Part shown: positions 45,261 through 55,460 of the stretch, piece after piece
Position numbering within the stretch: the first letter of the stretch is position 1
Layout of the letters: every line of letters starts with the position of its first letter
Assembly (NCBI GenBank): GCA_017409345.1
Contig: JAFQSX010000002.1
Location: 1 to 64,000, forward strand
Length of the DNA: 64,000 nt
Reading direction: 5' to 3'
From: Muribaculaceae bacterium
GTDB taxonomy: Bacteria; Bacteroidota; Bacteroidia; Bacteroidales; Muribaculaceae
Notes under the pieces: generated by a model
Databases searched by the model: none
The model's input: only the letters and a program-made list of their open reading frames with translations
What the model was told of the DNA's origin: nothing
Position numbers and translations under genes: made by a program

Positions 45261-45815
45261 TTAAAAATCAAATCCGAATATAAAACTTAAACCATGATTT
45301 TTTACTTCATCGGGAAATTTGTCATAAGGATCCCATTGATAGTGGTTTGCTGTGTTTTGTTGCAATGCATAGCCAATTCCTACATTCAACCCCACTTTTC
45401 GTGTTAACCCAAATCGGCAGCCTATACTTGGGGCAAAATATACCCCTTTCATATATCCAATGCTATTATAACCCACTTTGACATCTATAAAAGGGGTTAT
45501 ATTGCCTATTAATGGCGACACTCTAACATTGGCAAATATCGGCACCGTAACCCACGTTTTCGCCGTATAACAATCAAACGAAACTCCAGCTCCCACAAAG
45601 AGATAAGGATTAAACTGATATCCATGCGATGTAACCCAATTAATTTTGTTTGAATCATATCCACTTATATCTTTAGCAAGCCCTGTCATTCCTACATTAA
45701 CAGTATATCCAAAATCAATAAATCCCTTATATCCTCGCTTTATACCATAATCTTGAGCAAATGTCCCAAATGAAAGGCCGAGGATTAATGCCAATGCTAC
45801 TATAACCTTTTTCAT
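45261..45815 (-). CDS. Small outer-membrane beta-barrel protein
   Basis: 184 residues. Signal peptide 1-20 (FGTFAQ), then an eight-stranded OmpX/OMP_b-brl type barrel with repeated aromatic/glycine strands (GYKGFIDFGYTVNVG, YLFVGAGVSF, GISFIFGFDF-like end with terminal phenylalanine). Function unknown; proteins of this size in Bacteroidales are common structural outer-membrane proteins. Monocistronic. Confidence 0.75.
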   Translation of the reverse strand: MKKVIVALALILGLSFGTFAQDYGIKRGYKGFIDFGYTVNVGMTGLAKDISGYDSNKINWVTSHGYQFNPYLFVGAGVSFDCYTAKTWVTVPIFANVRVSPLIGNITPFIDVKVGYNSIGYMKGVYFAPSIGCRFGLTRKVGLNVGIGYALQQNTANHYQWDPYDKFPDEVKNHGLSFIFGFDF

Positions 45816-46060
45816 ATCTATTAAATTTAATGTTTATAAGATCTTTGTTTTTTAATGATTGTTTTTGCAAAATAAAGAAATATTTTCATTAAACACAAAT
45901 AAAATTAATCCCATTTTTATAGGGGGAGGATAATTAACCGAATACCAAAACATTAACCCTTTCGATACTAATATAAAACAATAATAGGGAAACATTCCTA
46001 TTGAGTTGTTCCCCTATTGTAGTAATTCGTATAATTCTAAATGGTGTGTCCCGGGATATT
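45816..46060. other. Intergenic with terminator of the TonB receptor gene
   Basis: AT-rich, no gene. On the minus strand an imperfect hairpin (46009-46020 with 45978-45990, AATAGGG core) followed by a T-rich stretch probably ends the TonB receptor transcript. Confidence 0.5.
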
Positions 46061-48445
46061 CTACATTGAGAACTTTACACCTGCAAAATAGGTGCGTGGG
46101 GCTGTAGGGCCATAGAAATAGCCAGAGTCACGGTATCCACCACAATCAAGGTCTTTTTGGAATGCATTAAAGATGTTTTTAACACCTGCACTCACTTGCA
46201 TACTTAAACGGTTATTTAGAGGGATGGTGTAATTGAATTTCACATTAAAATCAAAAAAGTCGGGAGTGTGAACCAATTCATCTTGAGTGATATATGTGTC
46301 GAAGAACGGATCATCTTCGGGTACTTCGCCCGGCGAGTAGTGAGGCACATACATGCGACCGGTATAAACACCTGACAAAGCCCAATCAAATCGACGGAAT
46401 GGCGAACCACTCAAAGTAAAATATCCATAAAGATTAGGTGTACGCATCATGTTTTTAGTAGGAGCAACCGATGGGTCTTCACTCCATTGTTCAGACTCTT
46501 TATAACGACTGCGTTGCCATGTCGCACCAAGTTGCAATGCAATATCGTTGCCATGTGCAATCTTAAAGTCAAGATTGGCACCATACACATGCGCTCCACT
46601 TCCATTGCGACGTTCCAAAAGAGCATTTCCTTGTTCATCATACCCTTTATCTTCGAGCACAAATACATCATTGAGCGTAGTATAAAATCCTTCAAGCAAC
46701 ACATTTGCTTGCCAATGACCAAAATTGCAAACCCAGTCAATCGAACCACTAAATGAGTTAGATTTTTCGGGATCAAGCCCTTCGGCAAGTTGAATCAATG
46801 TACCTTCGCCACCCACTGCCGTGATATGGAGATCCTCGTCATATGCTTGTGGTGCACGGAAACCGGTTGACCATGTAGCACGAGCTTGGAATTTATCGGT
46901 AGGCTTATACATCAAATTTACACGAGGGCTTAAAATGGGGTTATCAATGAGGTTGTGATTATCTAATCGCAAGCCGGCAAGTAATGTAAAGTGATTCATT
47001 TTCCATTCGTTTTGCAAAAATGCGCCAAAGATTCTCACATCTTGTTTCATATCACGACCATAACCCACCATCACATCGTGCATTGAGTTACTTTGATATT
47101 CCATTCCGGCAGTGAATGTAGCCGGAGCAAACACTACTTTATCATAATTACCGGTATACATACCACCTGCCACCCATGTAAGGTCATCGGTTTTTCCGTA
47201 TGCATCAGGGTTTTGTTGTGCACCATAATAACTATTACGATCAATATCTTGGATTGATGTATAAACCGACATTCGATGTTTATACTCATTCCATGATTGC
47301 TCATAGTTTACACCTCCACTATTTATCACGTGGCGTGTTTGTTCGGTGATATCGGTTTGAAATGGTTCAAGATCAAACTTATTACCTCCTCGACGGAACT
47401 CATTGGTTGTGTGGTATTCCAAACTCAAACGACTGAACATTGTTGGACGATAATAAGCATTAAACCCGAAAGAATTGAGATTAAGTTTTCCTACTTCAGA
47501 AAACTCGTCGCCATTAGCGTCATAAGGGTTACGATTACGATATGTTTCATATAATGCTATACCATATCTATTATCATCTGACACCAAAGAAGCATTGGCA
47601 TTTACAACCTCTTCCCATGCATCGCCATTCATATTTGAGATTGTCGTACCCACACTAAACGAGTTATTAATCGGGTCTTTTGTGATGATATTGATTGTTC
47701 CTCCCACTGCATTTGCACCAAAGAGAGCCGAACCGCCACCACGCACCACTTCGATACGATCAATCATATTTACAGGGATTTGTTCAAGAGCATACACTCC
47801 CGATAATGCACTTACCACAGGGCGGCTATTAATCAACACCTGCGAGTATGGACCTTCAAGACCATTGATGCGAACTTGAGGGAAAGCACAATTTTGGCAA
47901 CTATTTTCCACTCTCAATCCCGATTGGAAATTGAGAGATTGAGCCAAGTCGGTTGAATTTGTACGTTCAAATAATTGTTGATTTAAGATATTAACTACTA
48001 CCGGAGCCTCACAACGACGCACTGCATTGCGCGATGCCGACACAACAACATCATCTAATTGAACACTACTTGCATCAAGTTCAATATCAAGATGTTTAAA
48101 TTCGTGATCTTTAACTTCTACTATAACCTCCTTTGTAGCATATCCCATACACTGAACTCGCAATGTGTAACGACCATCACGCAAGTTTTCAATAAAGAAT
48201 TCTCCTCCATCTCCGGCCGATACTCCATCGGATGTTTCTACTACAAAGATTGTTGCAAAAGGTATCTCTTCATGCGTTCCATATTCAAAGATATGTCCTG
48301 AAATAGCATTACGTTTGTACTTATCTTTGTTTTCACCATGAGGATGATTATGACTATGGTTATGGTGATCTCCGTGCCCTACTGCACCCATTGTGATATA
48401 TGCGCCTATTACCATAGACACACATACCATAATTATTTTCTTCAT
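46061..48445 (-). CDS. TonB-dependent receptor with His-rich N-terminus
   Basis: 794 residues. Signal peptide, then a histidine cluster directly at the mature N-terminus (HGDHHNHSHNHPHG, about 23-36), a carboxypeptidase-like regulatory domain (47-125), a plug with a CQNC pair and RINGLEGPYSQVLINSRP (about 183-210) and the VRGGGSALFGANAVGGTINIITKDP plug signature, then a 22-strand barrel ending in FAGVKFSM. It imports a ligand across the outer membrane using TonB energy. The His cluster and the His/Cys-rich partner gene 59 bp upstream suggest a transition metal such as zinc, copper or nickel (inference). Confidence 0.87.
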   Translation of the reverse strand: MKKIIMVCVSMVIGAYITMGAVGHGDHHNHSHNHPHGENKDKYKRNAISGHIFEYGTHEEIPFATIFVVETSDGVSAGDGGEFFIENLRDGRYTLRVQCMGYATKEVIVEVKDHEFKHLDIELDASSVQLDDVVVSASRNAVRRCEAPVVVNILNQQLFERTNSTDLAQSLNFQSGLRVENSCQNCAFPQVRINGLEGPYSQVLINSRPVVSALSGVYALEQIPVNMIDRIEVVRGGGSALFGANAVGGTINIITKDPINNSFSVGTTISNMNGDAWEEVVNANASLVSDDNRYGIALYETYRNRNPYDANGDEFSEVGKLNLNSFGFNAYYRPTMFSRLSLEYHTTNEFRRGGNKFDLEPFQTDITEQTRHVINSGGVNYEQSWNEYKHRMSVYTSIQDIDRNSYYGAQQNPDAYGKTDDLTWVAGGMYTGNYDKVVFAPATFTAGMEYQSNSMHDVMVGYGRDMKQDVRIFGAFLQNEWKMNHFTLLAGLRLDNHNLIDNPILSPRVNLMYKPTDKFQARATWSTGFRAPQAYDEDLHITAVGGEGTLIQLAEGLDPEKSNSFSGSIDWVCNFGHWQANVLLEGFYTTLNDVFVLEDKGYDEQGNALLERRNGSGAHVYGANLDFKIAHGNDIALQLGATWQRSRYKESEQWSEDPSVAPTKNMMRTPNLYGYFTLSGSPFRRFDWALSGVYTGRMYVPHYSPGEVPEDDPFFDTYITQDELVHTPDFFDFNVKFNYTIPLNNRLSMQVSAGVKNIFNAFQKDLDCGGYRDSGYFYGPTAPRTYFAGVKFSM

Positions 48446-48504
48446 TTGATTTTATGTAATTACAGGTTGTTAAAAAACTTTTAAAAGTTAGTCTAGTTGG
48501 TATT

Positions 48505-48846
48505 TTAACAACACATAGGAGGTGCACGCAATAATACACATGCAACACACGCATTAATTACATTTGATTCATGATTTGAAATTTCAATCTCCTCTACACA
48601 ATTATGAAAGACATTAACTTCATCATAAGAAGTATGTTCAACACCATTAAAAGTGCTTAACTGCCCAATGGCAACAATTTGTGAAGAAGAGTGAGAGTGA
48701 TTACTACTTGTAAAAGGGTGAGAGTGGGCAACTGCAACGCCATCAACCACGTGAGTGTGCACAAATAATGTGACACTTGCTTGATAACTCATAAACAATG
48801 CCAATAAAAGCAGAGTTTTGAGTAAATTTTGGCGTTGAGAGTTCAT
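48505..48846 (-). CDS. Small His/Cys-rich exported protein next to TonB receptor
   Basis: 113 residues. N-terminal hydrophobic segment (LLKTLLLLALFMSYQASVTLFV) acting as signal or anchor, then HTHVVDGVAVAHSHPF and SNHSHSSS, with five or more histidines, and a C-terminal CVACVLLRAPPMCC with four cysteines. The HTHVVDG-x-x-HSHPF motif recurs in small Bacteroidota proteins beside TonB receptors, as I recall. No enzyme domain. It is the first gene of a two-gene transcript with the His-rich receptor and probably binds or delivers a metal at the cell envelope. Confidence 0.7.
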   Translation of the reverse strand: MNSQRQNLLKTLLLLALFMSYQASVTLFVHTHVVDGVAVAHSHPFTSSNHSHSSSQIVAIGQLSTFNGVEHTSYDEVNVFHNCVEEIEISNHESNVINACVACVLLRAPPMCC

Positions 48847-48878
48847 ATTATTTAAATCTATTCTAAATAAATCGGGTG

Positions 48879-48910
48879 CAAAGTTACATTTTTTTTATCA
48901 TTTTTACAAT
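48879..48910 (-). promoter_or_regulatory. Promoter of the His-rich protein/TonB receptor operon
   Basis: Minus-strand TAACTTTG (48879-48886) with ATTG (48907-48910), 20-bp spacing. No obvious Zur or Fur box is seen around it. Confidence 0.6.
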
Positions 48911-48918
48911 AAAAACTC

Positions 48919-48949
48919 TTGACAACGGCTACTGAATGTATTAAATTTG
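48919..48949 (+). promoter_or_regulatory. ftsX operon promoter
   Basis: TTGA at 48919-48922 and TAAATTTG at 48942-48949, 19-bp spacing; the operon start codon is at 49007. Confidence 0.6.
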
Positions 48950-49006
48950 CAAAATATTAGGTAAAATGGGATTTTATATCTACGACCGAAGAAACAAATA
49001 AACTTT

Positions 49007-49882
49007 ATGAGCAAAAAAAGTAAATCGGGCATCTCAACTTTTAGCGCGCAAATAACATCTACCATAAGTGTTGCATTAGTCCTTTTAATATTAGGTATTG
49101 TGGCATTTATGGGAATTGCGGCACGAGGTATAACCAATGACATAAAACAGAATATAGGATTTGTTACGATGCTAACCGACAGCATTTCAGAGACGGAAAT
49201 AAATGGTTTAAAACAAAAATGGGCCAAGGCTCCCTATGTAGCCAGCCAGAAATTCATCTCGGCAGAAGAGGCTTTAAAGCAAGAATCGGAACGATTGGGC
49301 GAAGACATCATTGAAATGATGGCTGGAGTAAATCCATACCAACCCGAATTTGAAATAAAAGTAAAACCACAATATGCATCACGCGATAGCATAGAAAAAA
49401 TCACAGCATCACTCATAGGTGTTAAGGGTATTGAAAATGTTGTTACCGATTCAACAATGGCTGATGAAATAAACACAAGTGTAAACAATATCATATTGAC
49501 ACTTGGAATTGTTGCCATTGCGTTATTACTAATTTCTTTCGTTTTGATTAATAATTCGGTAAGACTCACAGTCTATTCAAAGCGTTTCATCATCCACACG
49601 ATGAAACTTGTAGGTGCAACCGGTGGATACATTCGTCGACCATTTATCATCAATAACATATTACATGGAATATTTGCAGCAATAATTGCCAATATAATCC
49701 TTGCTGCATCGTTGTATTATCTTCACACAATTGATTATTCTGTAAGCAACACTATTTCATGGATTGACGCATCATACGTATTTGGTGCTCTACTTATCAT
49801 TGGCATTTTCATCTGTGCAATGGCTGCATTATTTGCAACCAACAAATATTTACGCACCAGTTATGATGATATGTTTAAATAA
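49007..49882 (+). CDS. ftsX: Cell-division protein FtsX
   Basis: 291 residues. First helix near 18-42, a periplasmic domain of about 110 residues, then three helices with the FtsX/MacB-type core (SVRLTVYSKRFIIHTMKLVGATGGYIRRPFIINN, near 185-218). FtsX and the ATPase FtsE form an ABC-type complex at the septum that activates peptidoglycan hydrolases. No ftsE is next to it, as is usual in Bacteroidota. It heads an operon with DUF3098, uppP, truB and queA. Confidence 0.9.
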   Translation: MSKKSKSGISTFSAQITSTISVALVLLILGIVAFMGIAARGITNDIKQNIGFVTMLTDSISETEINGLKQKWAKAPYVASQKFISAEEALKQESERLGEDIIEMMAGVNPYQPEFEIKVKPQYASRDSIEKITASLIGVKGIENVVTDSTMADEINTSVNNIILTLGIVAIALLLISFVLINNSVRLTVYSKRFIIHTMKLVGATGGYIRRPFIINNILHGIFAAIIANIILAASLYYLHTIDYSVSNTISWIDASYVFGALLIIGIFICAMAALFATNKYLRTSYDDMFK

Positions 49883-49911
49883 TCATGCTAAAATTTTAAG
49901 ACTCATTTATA

Positions 49912-50193
49912 ATGAAACAAAAAACGACCAAAACAATTAAGCCAACAACAAGCGAAAAGCAACGCGTAATTTTCCCTCTACACCGAATCAACCTCATATT
50001 AATGGCTATTGCCGGTGTGATGATTATTCTAGGATTTATATTAATGTGTGGCGATAGTTCTTCAATGGAAGAGTTTAACCCCGACATTTTCAGCGCTCGT
50101 CGCATTGTTGTAGGTCCAACAATTGCCTTTCTTGGGTTTATCTTCATGGGTGTAGGCATTATCTATCGTTCAAAAAAAGAAGATAAAGCATAA
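49912..50193 (+). CDS. DUF3098 membrane protein
   Basis: 93 residues with two membrane helices (about 28-46 and 66-84) and a cytoplasmic Lys-rich N-terminus. The [22 protein letters not shown] and [24 protein letters not shown] segments match DUF3098, found in Bacteroidota between ftsX and uppP. Function unknown. Its stop overlaps the uppP start by one base (TAATG). Confidence 0.85.
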   Translation: MKQKTTKTIKPTTSEKQRVIFPLHRINLILMAIAGVMIILGFILMCGDSSSMEEFNPDIFSARRIVVGPTIAFLGFIFMGVGIIYRSKKEDKA

Positions 50194-51035
50194 TGGATAT
50201 TCTCGATTCTATTATCATCGCTATCGTTGAAGGGTTAACCGAATTTCTTCCGGTATCTTCAACCGGTCACATGATTATTGCTCAAAATATCCTCGGCGTA
50301 GAAAGCACCAACTATGTTAAAGCATTTACTTTTATCATTCAATTTGGTGCTATTCTATCGGTTGTGTGGCTTTATTGGAAACGATTCTTCCAACTCAACC
50401 ACACTCCTGCTCCCGAAAGCGCCGGTTGGATTAAACGCTTTTTACACAAATACGATTTTTATTGGAAACTATTCATCGCATTTATTCCGGCTGCCGTATT
50501 TGGCTTGCTGTTTAGTGATGCGATAGATGCCATGCTTGAAAAAGTGTGGGTTGTAGCCGTAACCCTTGTCATTGGTGGGATATTCATGTTATTCTGTGAT
50601 AAAATATTCAACAAAGGTAGCGAAGACACAAAAATGACTGAAAAACGAGCATTAATGGTGGGGCTTTTTCAATGCATCTCAATGATTCCCGGTGTGTCAC
50701 GTTCGATGGCGACCATCGTTGGAGGTATGGCTCAAAAGATGACTCGCAAGGCAGCAGCCGAATTCTCATTCTTCCTTGCAGTCCCTACTATGCTCGGAGC
50801 AACCGTATATAAATGTTATAAACTCATTAAAGAAGACCCGAGCATTATTACCGATAACATGACTACTCTCATTATTGGCAATGTTGTAGCATTTATCGTA
50901 GCTGTTCTCGCTATTAAATTCTTTATCAATTTTGTATCAAAGCATGGGTTTAAAGCATTTGGTTGGTATCGAATAATTATAGGTGGAGCCATTCTCATTA
51001 TGATTGCTTGTGGCATAGATCTACAAATTATGTAA
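50193..51035 (+). CDS. uppP: Undecaprenyl-diphosphatase
   Basis: 280 residues, polytopic membrane enzyme of the BacA type that dephosphorylates undecaprenyl diphosphate to recycle the carrier lipid for peptidoglycan and O-antigen synthesis. Signature motifs: [15 protein letters not shown] (near 13-27) and [16 protein letters not shown] (near 164-179), holding the catalytic Glu, Ser, His and Arg. It confers bacitracin tolerance when abundant (known of the family). Overlaps the DUF3098 stop by one base and precedes truB by 21 bp. Confidence 0.95.
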   Translation: MDILDSIIIAIVEGLTEFLPVSSTGHMIIAQNILGVESTNYVKAFTFIIQFGAILSVVWLYWKRFFQLNHTPAPESAGWIKRFLHKYDFYWKLFIAFIPAAVFGLLFSDAIDAMLEKVWVVAVTLVIGGIFMLFCDKIFNKGSEDTKMTEKRALMVGLFQCISMIPGVSRSMATIVGGMAQKMTRKAAAEFSFFLAVPTMLGATVYKCYKLIKEDPSIITDNMTTLIIGNVVAFIVAVLAIKFFINFVSKHGFKAFGWYRIIIGGAILIMIACGIDLQIM

Positions 51036-51056
51036 TAAATCTCATCCATTCTGATT

Positions 51057-51776
51057 ATGTTCAATCCATTAGAAGGAGAAATATTATATCTTGACAAGCC
51101 TCTTCATTGGTCATCGTTTGATGCAGTGAAGCGTGTGCGTGGCATCATGGCACGCCGTCTCAAAATCAAAAAAATGAAAGTGGGACACGCCGGCACTCTT
51201 GACCCACTTGCTACAGGTGTGATGATTGTTTGCACCGGTCGAGCCACCAAACGCATTGATGAACTGCAAGCCCATACCAAAGAATATGTAGCGACTATTG
51301 CATTAGGCGCAACGACTCCGTCTTTTGACCTCGAGACCGAAATTGATGCAACCTACCCCACCGAGCACATCACTCGCGAAATGGTAGAAAATGTGTTAAC
51401 AAAATTTACCGGTCGTATTGAACAGATACCTCCGGCTTTCTCGGCATGTAAAATTGATGGTAAGCGCGCTTACAAGATGGCTCGCAAAGGGAAAGAGGTA
51501 GAACTCAAAGCAAAGATTCTCGTAATTGATGAGATTGAGTTACTTGAATATTCACAACAAAGCATTGTGGTGAGAGTCGTGTGTAGCAAAGGTACATATA
51601 TTCGAGCCCTTGCTCGCGACATTGGTCAAGCGCTTAATTCCGGTGGGCATCTCACGGCATTACGTCGCACTCGTGTTGGAGATGTAAGAGTCGAAGATTG
51701 TCTCACTGTTGATCAAGCAGTAGAAATGCTCAATAATATCGAAATTGTAATGCCCGAAGAAATTGGCAATAATTAA
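51057..51776 (+). CDS. truB: tRNA pseudouridine-55 synthase
   Basis: 239 residues. The catalytic aspartate is D49 in GHAGTLDPLATGVM; KxYxxxxxLGxxTxxxD is seen as TKEYVATIALGATTPSFDLE; PPAFSACKIDGKRAYKMAR and GTYIRALARDIG complete the TruB signatures. It isomerises U55 of the T-loop in tRNAs. Slightly short at the C-terminus (no PUA domain), as in other Bacteroidota. Confidence 0.95.
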   Translation: MFNPLEGEILYLDKPLHWSSFDAVKRVRGIMARRLKIKKMKVGHAGTLDPLATGVMIVCTGRATKRIDELQAHTKEYVATIALGATTPSFDLETEIDATYPTEHITREMVENVLTKFTGRIEQIPPAFSACKIDGKRAYKMARKGKEVELKAKILVIDEIELLEYSQQSIVVRVVCSKGTYIRALARDIGQALNSGGHLTALRRTRVGDVRVEDCLTVDQAVEMLNNIEIVMPEEIGNN

Positions 51777-51817
51777 ACAGAAAAATAAATTAAATCATAT
51801 AATAAAATACATTAATT

Positions 51818-52867
51818 ATGAAGTTATCACAATTTAAATTTAAACTTCCCGAAGAACTTATTGCACAAGAACCACTTCCCGGTCGTGATGATGCTCGACT
51901 CTTGGTTGTTAATCGCAAAACAGGGGAAATACAACATCAATATTTTAAAGATGTAATACAACACTTTAACGAAGGTGACATCTTCATTTTTAATGACACA
52001 AAGGTGTTCCCTGCTCGTCTATATGGGAATAAAGAGAAAACCGGTGCTCGCATTGAAGTATTCCTATTGCGCGAACTTAATCACGAACACAAACTATGGG
52101 ATGTACTTGTTGAACCTGCTCGAAAGATACGCATCGGTAACAAACTTTACTTTGGCGAAGATGAATCAATGGTAGCCGAAGTTATTGACAATACTACATC
52201 GCGTGGTCGCACACTTCGTTTCCTTTTTGATGGCAGTCACGAAGAGTTTAAAGCCACTCTTTTCCGTCTTGGTCAAACTCCACTGCCCGACTACATCAAA
52301 CGAGAGCCAAATGAAGATGATGCCGAAAGATATCAATGTATCTTTGCTAAAAATGAAGGAGCCGTTGTTGCCCCTGCTGCCGGATTACATTTCAGTCGCG
52401 AACTTTTGAAACGCATGGAAATTAAAGGTATTGAGCAAGGATTTCTTACTATTCATAGCGGTCTTGGCAACTTCCGTGAAATTGATGTGGAAGACCTCAC
52501 AAAGCATCGCATGGACTCGGAACAAATGGCAGTTTCACCCGAACTTGTTGAACGCGTAAATGCAATTAAAGATGCAGAGCACAAAGTGTGTGCCGTAGGT
52601 ACATCTGTTCTCCGTGGTATAGCAAGTGCTGTTTCTATGGGTGGACACATGAAAGTATATGAAGGATGGACCAACAAGTTTATATTCCCTCCTTACGACT
52701 TTACCGTTACCGATGCTCTTATCAGTAATTTCCATATGCCATTCTCTACTATGCTCATGATGGTTTCGGCATTTGGTGGATATGAGTTAACAATGGAAGC
52801 CTATGAGCAAGCCATCAAAGAAGGTTACCGATTCGGAGCATATGGTGATGCCATGCTCATTTTATAA
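51818..52867 (+). CDS. queA: S-adenosylmethionine:tRNA ribosyltransferase-isomerase
   Basis: 349 residues. Family signatures: [21 protein letters not shown] at the start, [49 protein letters not shown], and [32 protein letters not shown]. It transfers the ribosyl part of SAM to preQ1-modified tRNA to make epoxyqueuosine. No preQ1 riboswitch is seen in the 41-bp gap after truB. Confidence 0.95.
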   Translation: MKLSQFKFKLPEELIAQEPLPGRDDARLLVVNRKTGEIQHQYFKDVIQHFNEGDIFIFNDTKVFPARLYGNKEKTGARIEVFLLRELNHEHKLWDVLVEPARKIRIGNKLYFGEDESMVAEVIDNTTSRGRTLRFLFDGSHEEFKATLFRLGQTPLPDYIKREPNEDDAERYQCIFAKNEGAVVAPAAGLHFSRELLKRMEIKGIEQGFLTIHSGLGNFREIDVEDLTKHRMDSEQMAVSPELVERVNAIKDAEHKVCAVGTSVLRGIASAVSMGGHMKVYEGWTNKFIFPPYDFTVTDALISNFHMPFSTMLMMVSAFGGYELTMEAYEQAIKEGYRFGAYGDAMLIL

Positions 52868-52876
52868 TATTCCATT

Positions 52877-53419
52877 ATGATTATAAATGAACGAGATAGC
52901 CGTCACGAGCAAGTGCTCGCGGCGGCTCGTCAAATGATGACTGCAGCGCGTACTGCTCCAAAAGGCAAAGGCGTTGACATAATTGAGATTGCACTAATCG
53001 AAGGCAAGGATCTCATTACCTTATCCGACAAAATGATTGCTATGGTCGAAGAGCATAGCATGAAATTCTTTATACGTGATGCCGAAAATGTAACTCAAGC
53101 CGAATGTGTAATGTTAATTGGCACTCACACACTCACCCAAGGACTAAATTGTGCCCATTGTGGATATGCGACATGCGCCGAAAAACCTTGCGAAGTGCCT
53201 TGTGCAATTAACTCTATTGATGTAGGGATTGCTATTGGTTCAGCCTGCGCTATGGCAGCCGATTTGCGACTTGACACACGAGTTTTATTTTCAGCGGGAT
53301 TAGCCGCACAACAACTTGACATTCTTAATGGATGTAAACAAGTGTTTGCAATAGCCATCTCAGCATCGTCTAAAAACCCATTCTTCGATCGCAAACCAAA
53401 AGAAGAAAACAAATTATAG
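52877..53419 (+). CDS. DUF2148 ferredoxin-like protein
   Basis: 180 residues, cytoplasmic. Cysteine motif C-x2-C-x4-C-x5-C-x3-C in CAHCGYATCAEKPCEVPC (around 133-150), typical of DUF2148 proteins that probably bind an iron-sulfur cluster. The N-terminus AAARQMMTAARTAPKGKG is also typical. Function unknown. Tight spacing to queA (9 bp) and yigZ (8 bp) places it in the operon. Confidence 0.87.
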   Translation: MIINERDSRHEQVLAAARQMMTAARTAPKGKGVDIIEIALIEGKDLITLSDKMIAMVEEHSMKFFIRDAENVTQAECVMLIGTHTLTQGLNCAHCGYATCAEKPCEVPCAINSIDVGIAIGSACAMAADLRLDTRVLFSAGLAAQQLDILNGCKQVFAIAISASSKNPFFDRKPKEENKL

Positions 53420-53427
53420 GTAACACC

Positions 53428-54024
53428 ATGGCCGATACGTTTTACACTCTTGATGCTCCTGCCGAAGGATTATATAAAGAGAAGATGAGCAAATTCATCT
53501 CCTTTGCAGTGCCGGTGACATCGGCTGTTGAGGCTAAAGAGGTTGTAGCCAAATATCAGAAAGAATATTTTGATGCTCGTCATGTGTGTTGGGCTTATAT
53601 GATAGGCACTGCGCGAAATGAGTTTTTAAGCAACGATAATGGAGAACCAAGTGGCACTGCCGGCAAACCGATATTGGGTCAAATCAACTCATTTAATCTC
53701 ACCAATATCGTTATTATCGTTGTCAGATACTTCGGAGGGATTAAACTCGGCACATCCGGTCTCATTGTTGCCTATCGTGAAGCAGCGCGCGAGGCAATTC
53801 TTGCAGGCAACATCATTGAATGTCACGAAATGACATCAATAACTTTTAATTTTCCATATCTCGCCATGAATGATGTAATGAAAGTGGTTAAAGACCCGGG
53901 GATTAAAATCTCCAACCAAGTATTTGACAATGCTTGCCAAATAACCGTAACCACTCGCCTTGATAATAGAGAAAATCTTGCAAATAGGCTTCTAGACATT
54001 GATGGTGTAACATTTAACGAATAA
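53428..54024 (+). CDS. yigZ: YigZ/IMPACT family protein
   Basis: 198 residues. The IMPACT N-terminal domain is clear: SKFISFAVPVTSAVEAKEVV, then NDNGEPSGTAGKPILGQI and VVRYFGGIKLGTSGLIVAYREAA. The C-terminal DUF1949 domain follows. The family is linked to translation control in eukaryotes and has no settled bacterial role. Part of the ftsX-uppP operon by spacing. Confidence 0.9.
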   Translation: MADTFYTLDAPAEGLYKEKMSKFISFAVPVTSAVEAKEVVAKYQKEYFDARHVCWAYMIGTARNEFLSNDNGEPSGTAGKPILGQINSFNLTNIVIIVVRYFGGIKLGTSGLIVAYREAAREAILAGNIIECHEMTSITFNFPYLAMNDVMKVVKDPGIKISNQVFDNACQITVTTRLDNRENLANRLLDIDGVTFNE

Positions 54025-54049
54025 ATATTTAATTCTATACATAAAGACC

Positions 54050-55372
54050 ATGAAAAAATTATTATCACTTCTTATTGTCTTAATAGCATTTTCGACGACT
54101 GCTGCCGAAAAAAGCATTATCATTGATGGTAAAATTTCCAACTCAAAATTCTATCCCGGAACTATTCACGAATATAAAGTATATATTCCAAAACAATACG
54201 ATGGTTCAAAACCTGCATGCCTATACCTAGGGCTTGATGGTATCCTTTATAATGCAACTGCCGTAATGGATACGCTTATTGCAAGTGGTGAGATGCCTGT
54301 AACAATCGGCGTTTTTGTAAAGCCGGGGCGCATTGCAAACGACAGCACTGTAATTCGCTATAATCGCAGCAACGAGTTTGATCGCATTGATGACACATTC
54401 GCTCGTTTTATTGAAACAGAACTACTCCCAACAGCAGAGAAACATAACCTTGCCGATGGTCGCACGATAAAAATATCTAAAGATCCTAACGACCGTGCAA
54501 TCTCGGGAGCAAGTAGTAGTGGCATTGCATCGTTTAATGCAACATTCTTGCGTCCCGACCTTTTTAGTCGCATATACACCACTTGTGGCACATTCGTATC
54601 AATGCGTGGTGGGCATGAATACCCTGCATTAATTCGCAAATATGAACCTCGTCCTATGCGTGTTTATATACATGATGGCTCAAATGATGCGTGGAACCCT
54701 CTATTCGGGCATTGGTATGAACAAAATATTCTTGTTGCATCAGCGCTCGAATTCGCAGGATATGAATATAAAGCAGTGTGGGATGATGGAAACCACAGCA
54801 TCAAAAATGGGTCTAAACTCTTCCCTGATGCAATGCGCTATCTGTGGAAAGACTATCCCACTCCAGTAAAAGCAGGAAAAAGCCAAAACAATATGTTCCA
54901 AGCCATTCTCCTTGATGGCGAAAATTGGAATACATATAATGGCAAAATGCCTAAAACAACAATTAAATCGGCGACTTCGCCCGATGGCAAATTATTTACT
55001 GAAACCGAACCTCATTCTGATTGGCTCGTAAGTTATACTATTGACGAAAAAGGGGAAAAATCCAATCGTCAACAATATTATTGGTTGCATAACACCTTAC
55101 ACCAATATTACGACATCATAGGAATGCTCTATGCTACCGACGGCAATCTTTATGTAGCGACCAAGATGGGAATTCAAGTGTGTGATCATAGTGGTCGTGT
55201 GCGTGCGATTCTCCCCTATCCTACTGCCAACAACATTGTCTCATTTGCTTTTGAAGGCAATAACCTATATGTTAAAGATATCAACGGAAAAATCTTCATT
55301 CGCAAGATTAACGCCACAGCCCACCCACAAGGTGCACCTAATATAACCTATAAATCACAAGGCGAAGGATAA
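54050..55372 (+). CDS. Secreted esterase (CE1/esterase D type) with C-terminal propeller-like part
   Basis: 440 residues. Signal peptide 1-18 (STTAA). Alpha/beta-hydrolase at about 30-275: the probable nucleophile S155 in ISGASSSGIAS, acid D213 in HDGSND and H249 in DDGNHS; this resembles enterochelin-esterase or feruloyl-esterase-type enzymes. The last 150 residues (GMLYATDGNLYVATKMGIQVC, LYVKDINGKIFIR) look like a partial SMP-30/propeller domain. It may release acyl or feruloyl groups from plant polysaccharide; unproven. Last gene of the operon, 26 bp after yigZ. Confidence 0.8.
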   Translation: MKKLLSLLIVLIAFSTTAAEKSIIIDGKISNSKFYPGTIHEYKVYIPKQYDGSKPACLYLGLDGILYNATAVMDTLIASGEMPVTIGVFVKPGRIANDSTVIRYNRSNEFDRIDDTFARFIETELLPTAEKHNLADGRTIKISKDPNDRAISGASSSGIASFNATFLRPDLFSRIYTTCGTFVSMRGGHEYPALIRKYEPRPMRVYIHDGSNDAWNPLFGHWYEQNILVASALEFAGYEYKAVWDDGNHSIKNGSKLFPDAMRYLWKDYPTPVKAGKSQNNMFQAILLDGENWNTYNGKMPKTTIKSATSPDGKLFTETEPHSDWLVSYTIDEKGEKSNRQQYYWLHNTLHQYYDIIGMLYATDGNLYVATKMGIQVCDHSGRVRAILPYPTANNIVSFAFEGNNLYVKDINGKIFIRKINATAHPQGAPNITYKSQGEG

Positions 55373-55390
55373 TAATCTCTTTAAATACAT

Positions 55391-55423
55391 AAAAAAGCAA
55401 CCTTTATACAAGGTTGCTTTTTT
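55391..55423. terminator. Bidirectional terminator
   Basis: 14-bp perfect stem 55391-55404 / 55410-55423 (AAAAAAGCAACCTT and complement), 5-nt loop. A and T tracts on the two sides end both the housekeeping operon and the convergent NAGPA-type gene. Confidence 0.9.
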
Positions 55424-55460
55424 ATGCTCATTCAAGCATTACTGATTGAAACTTATTTTT

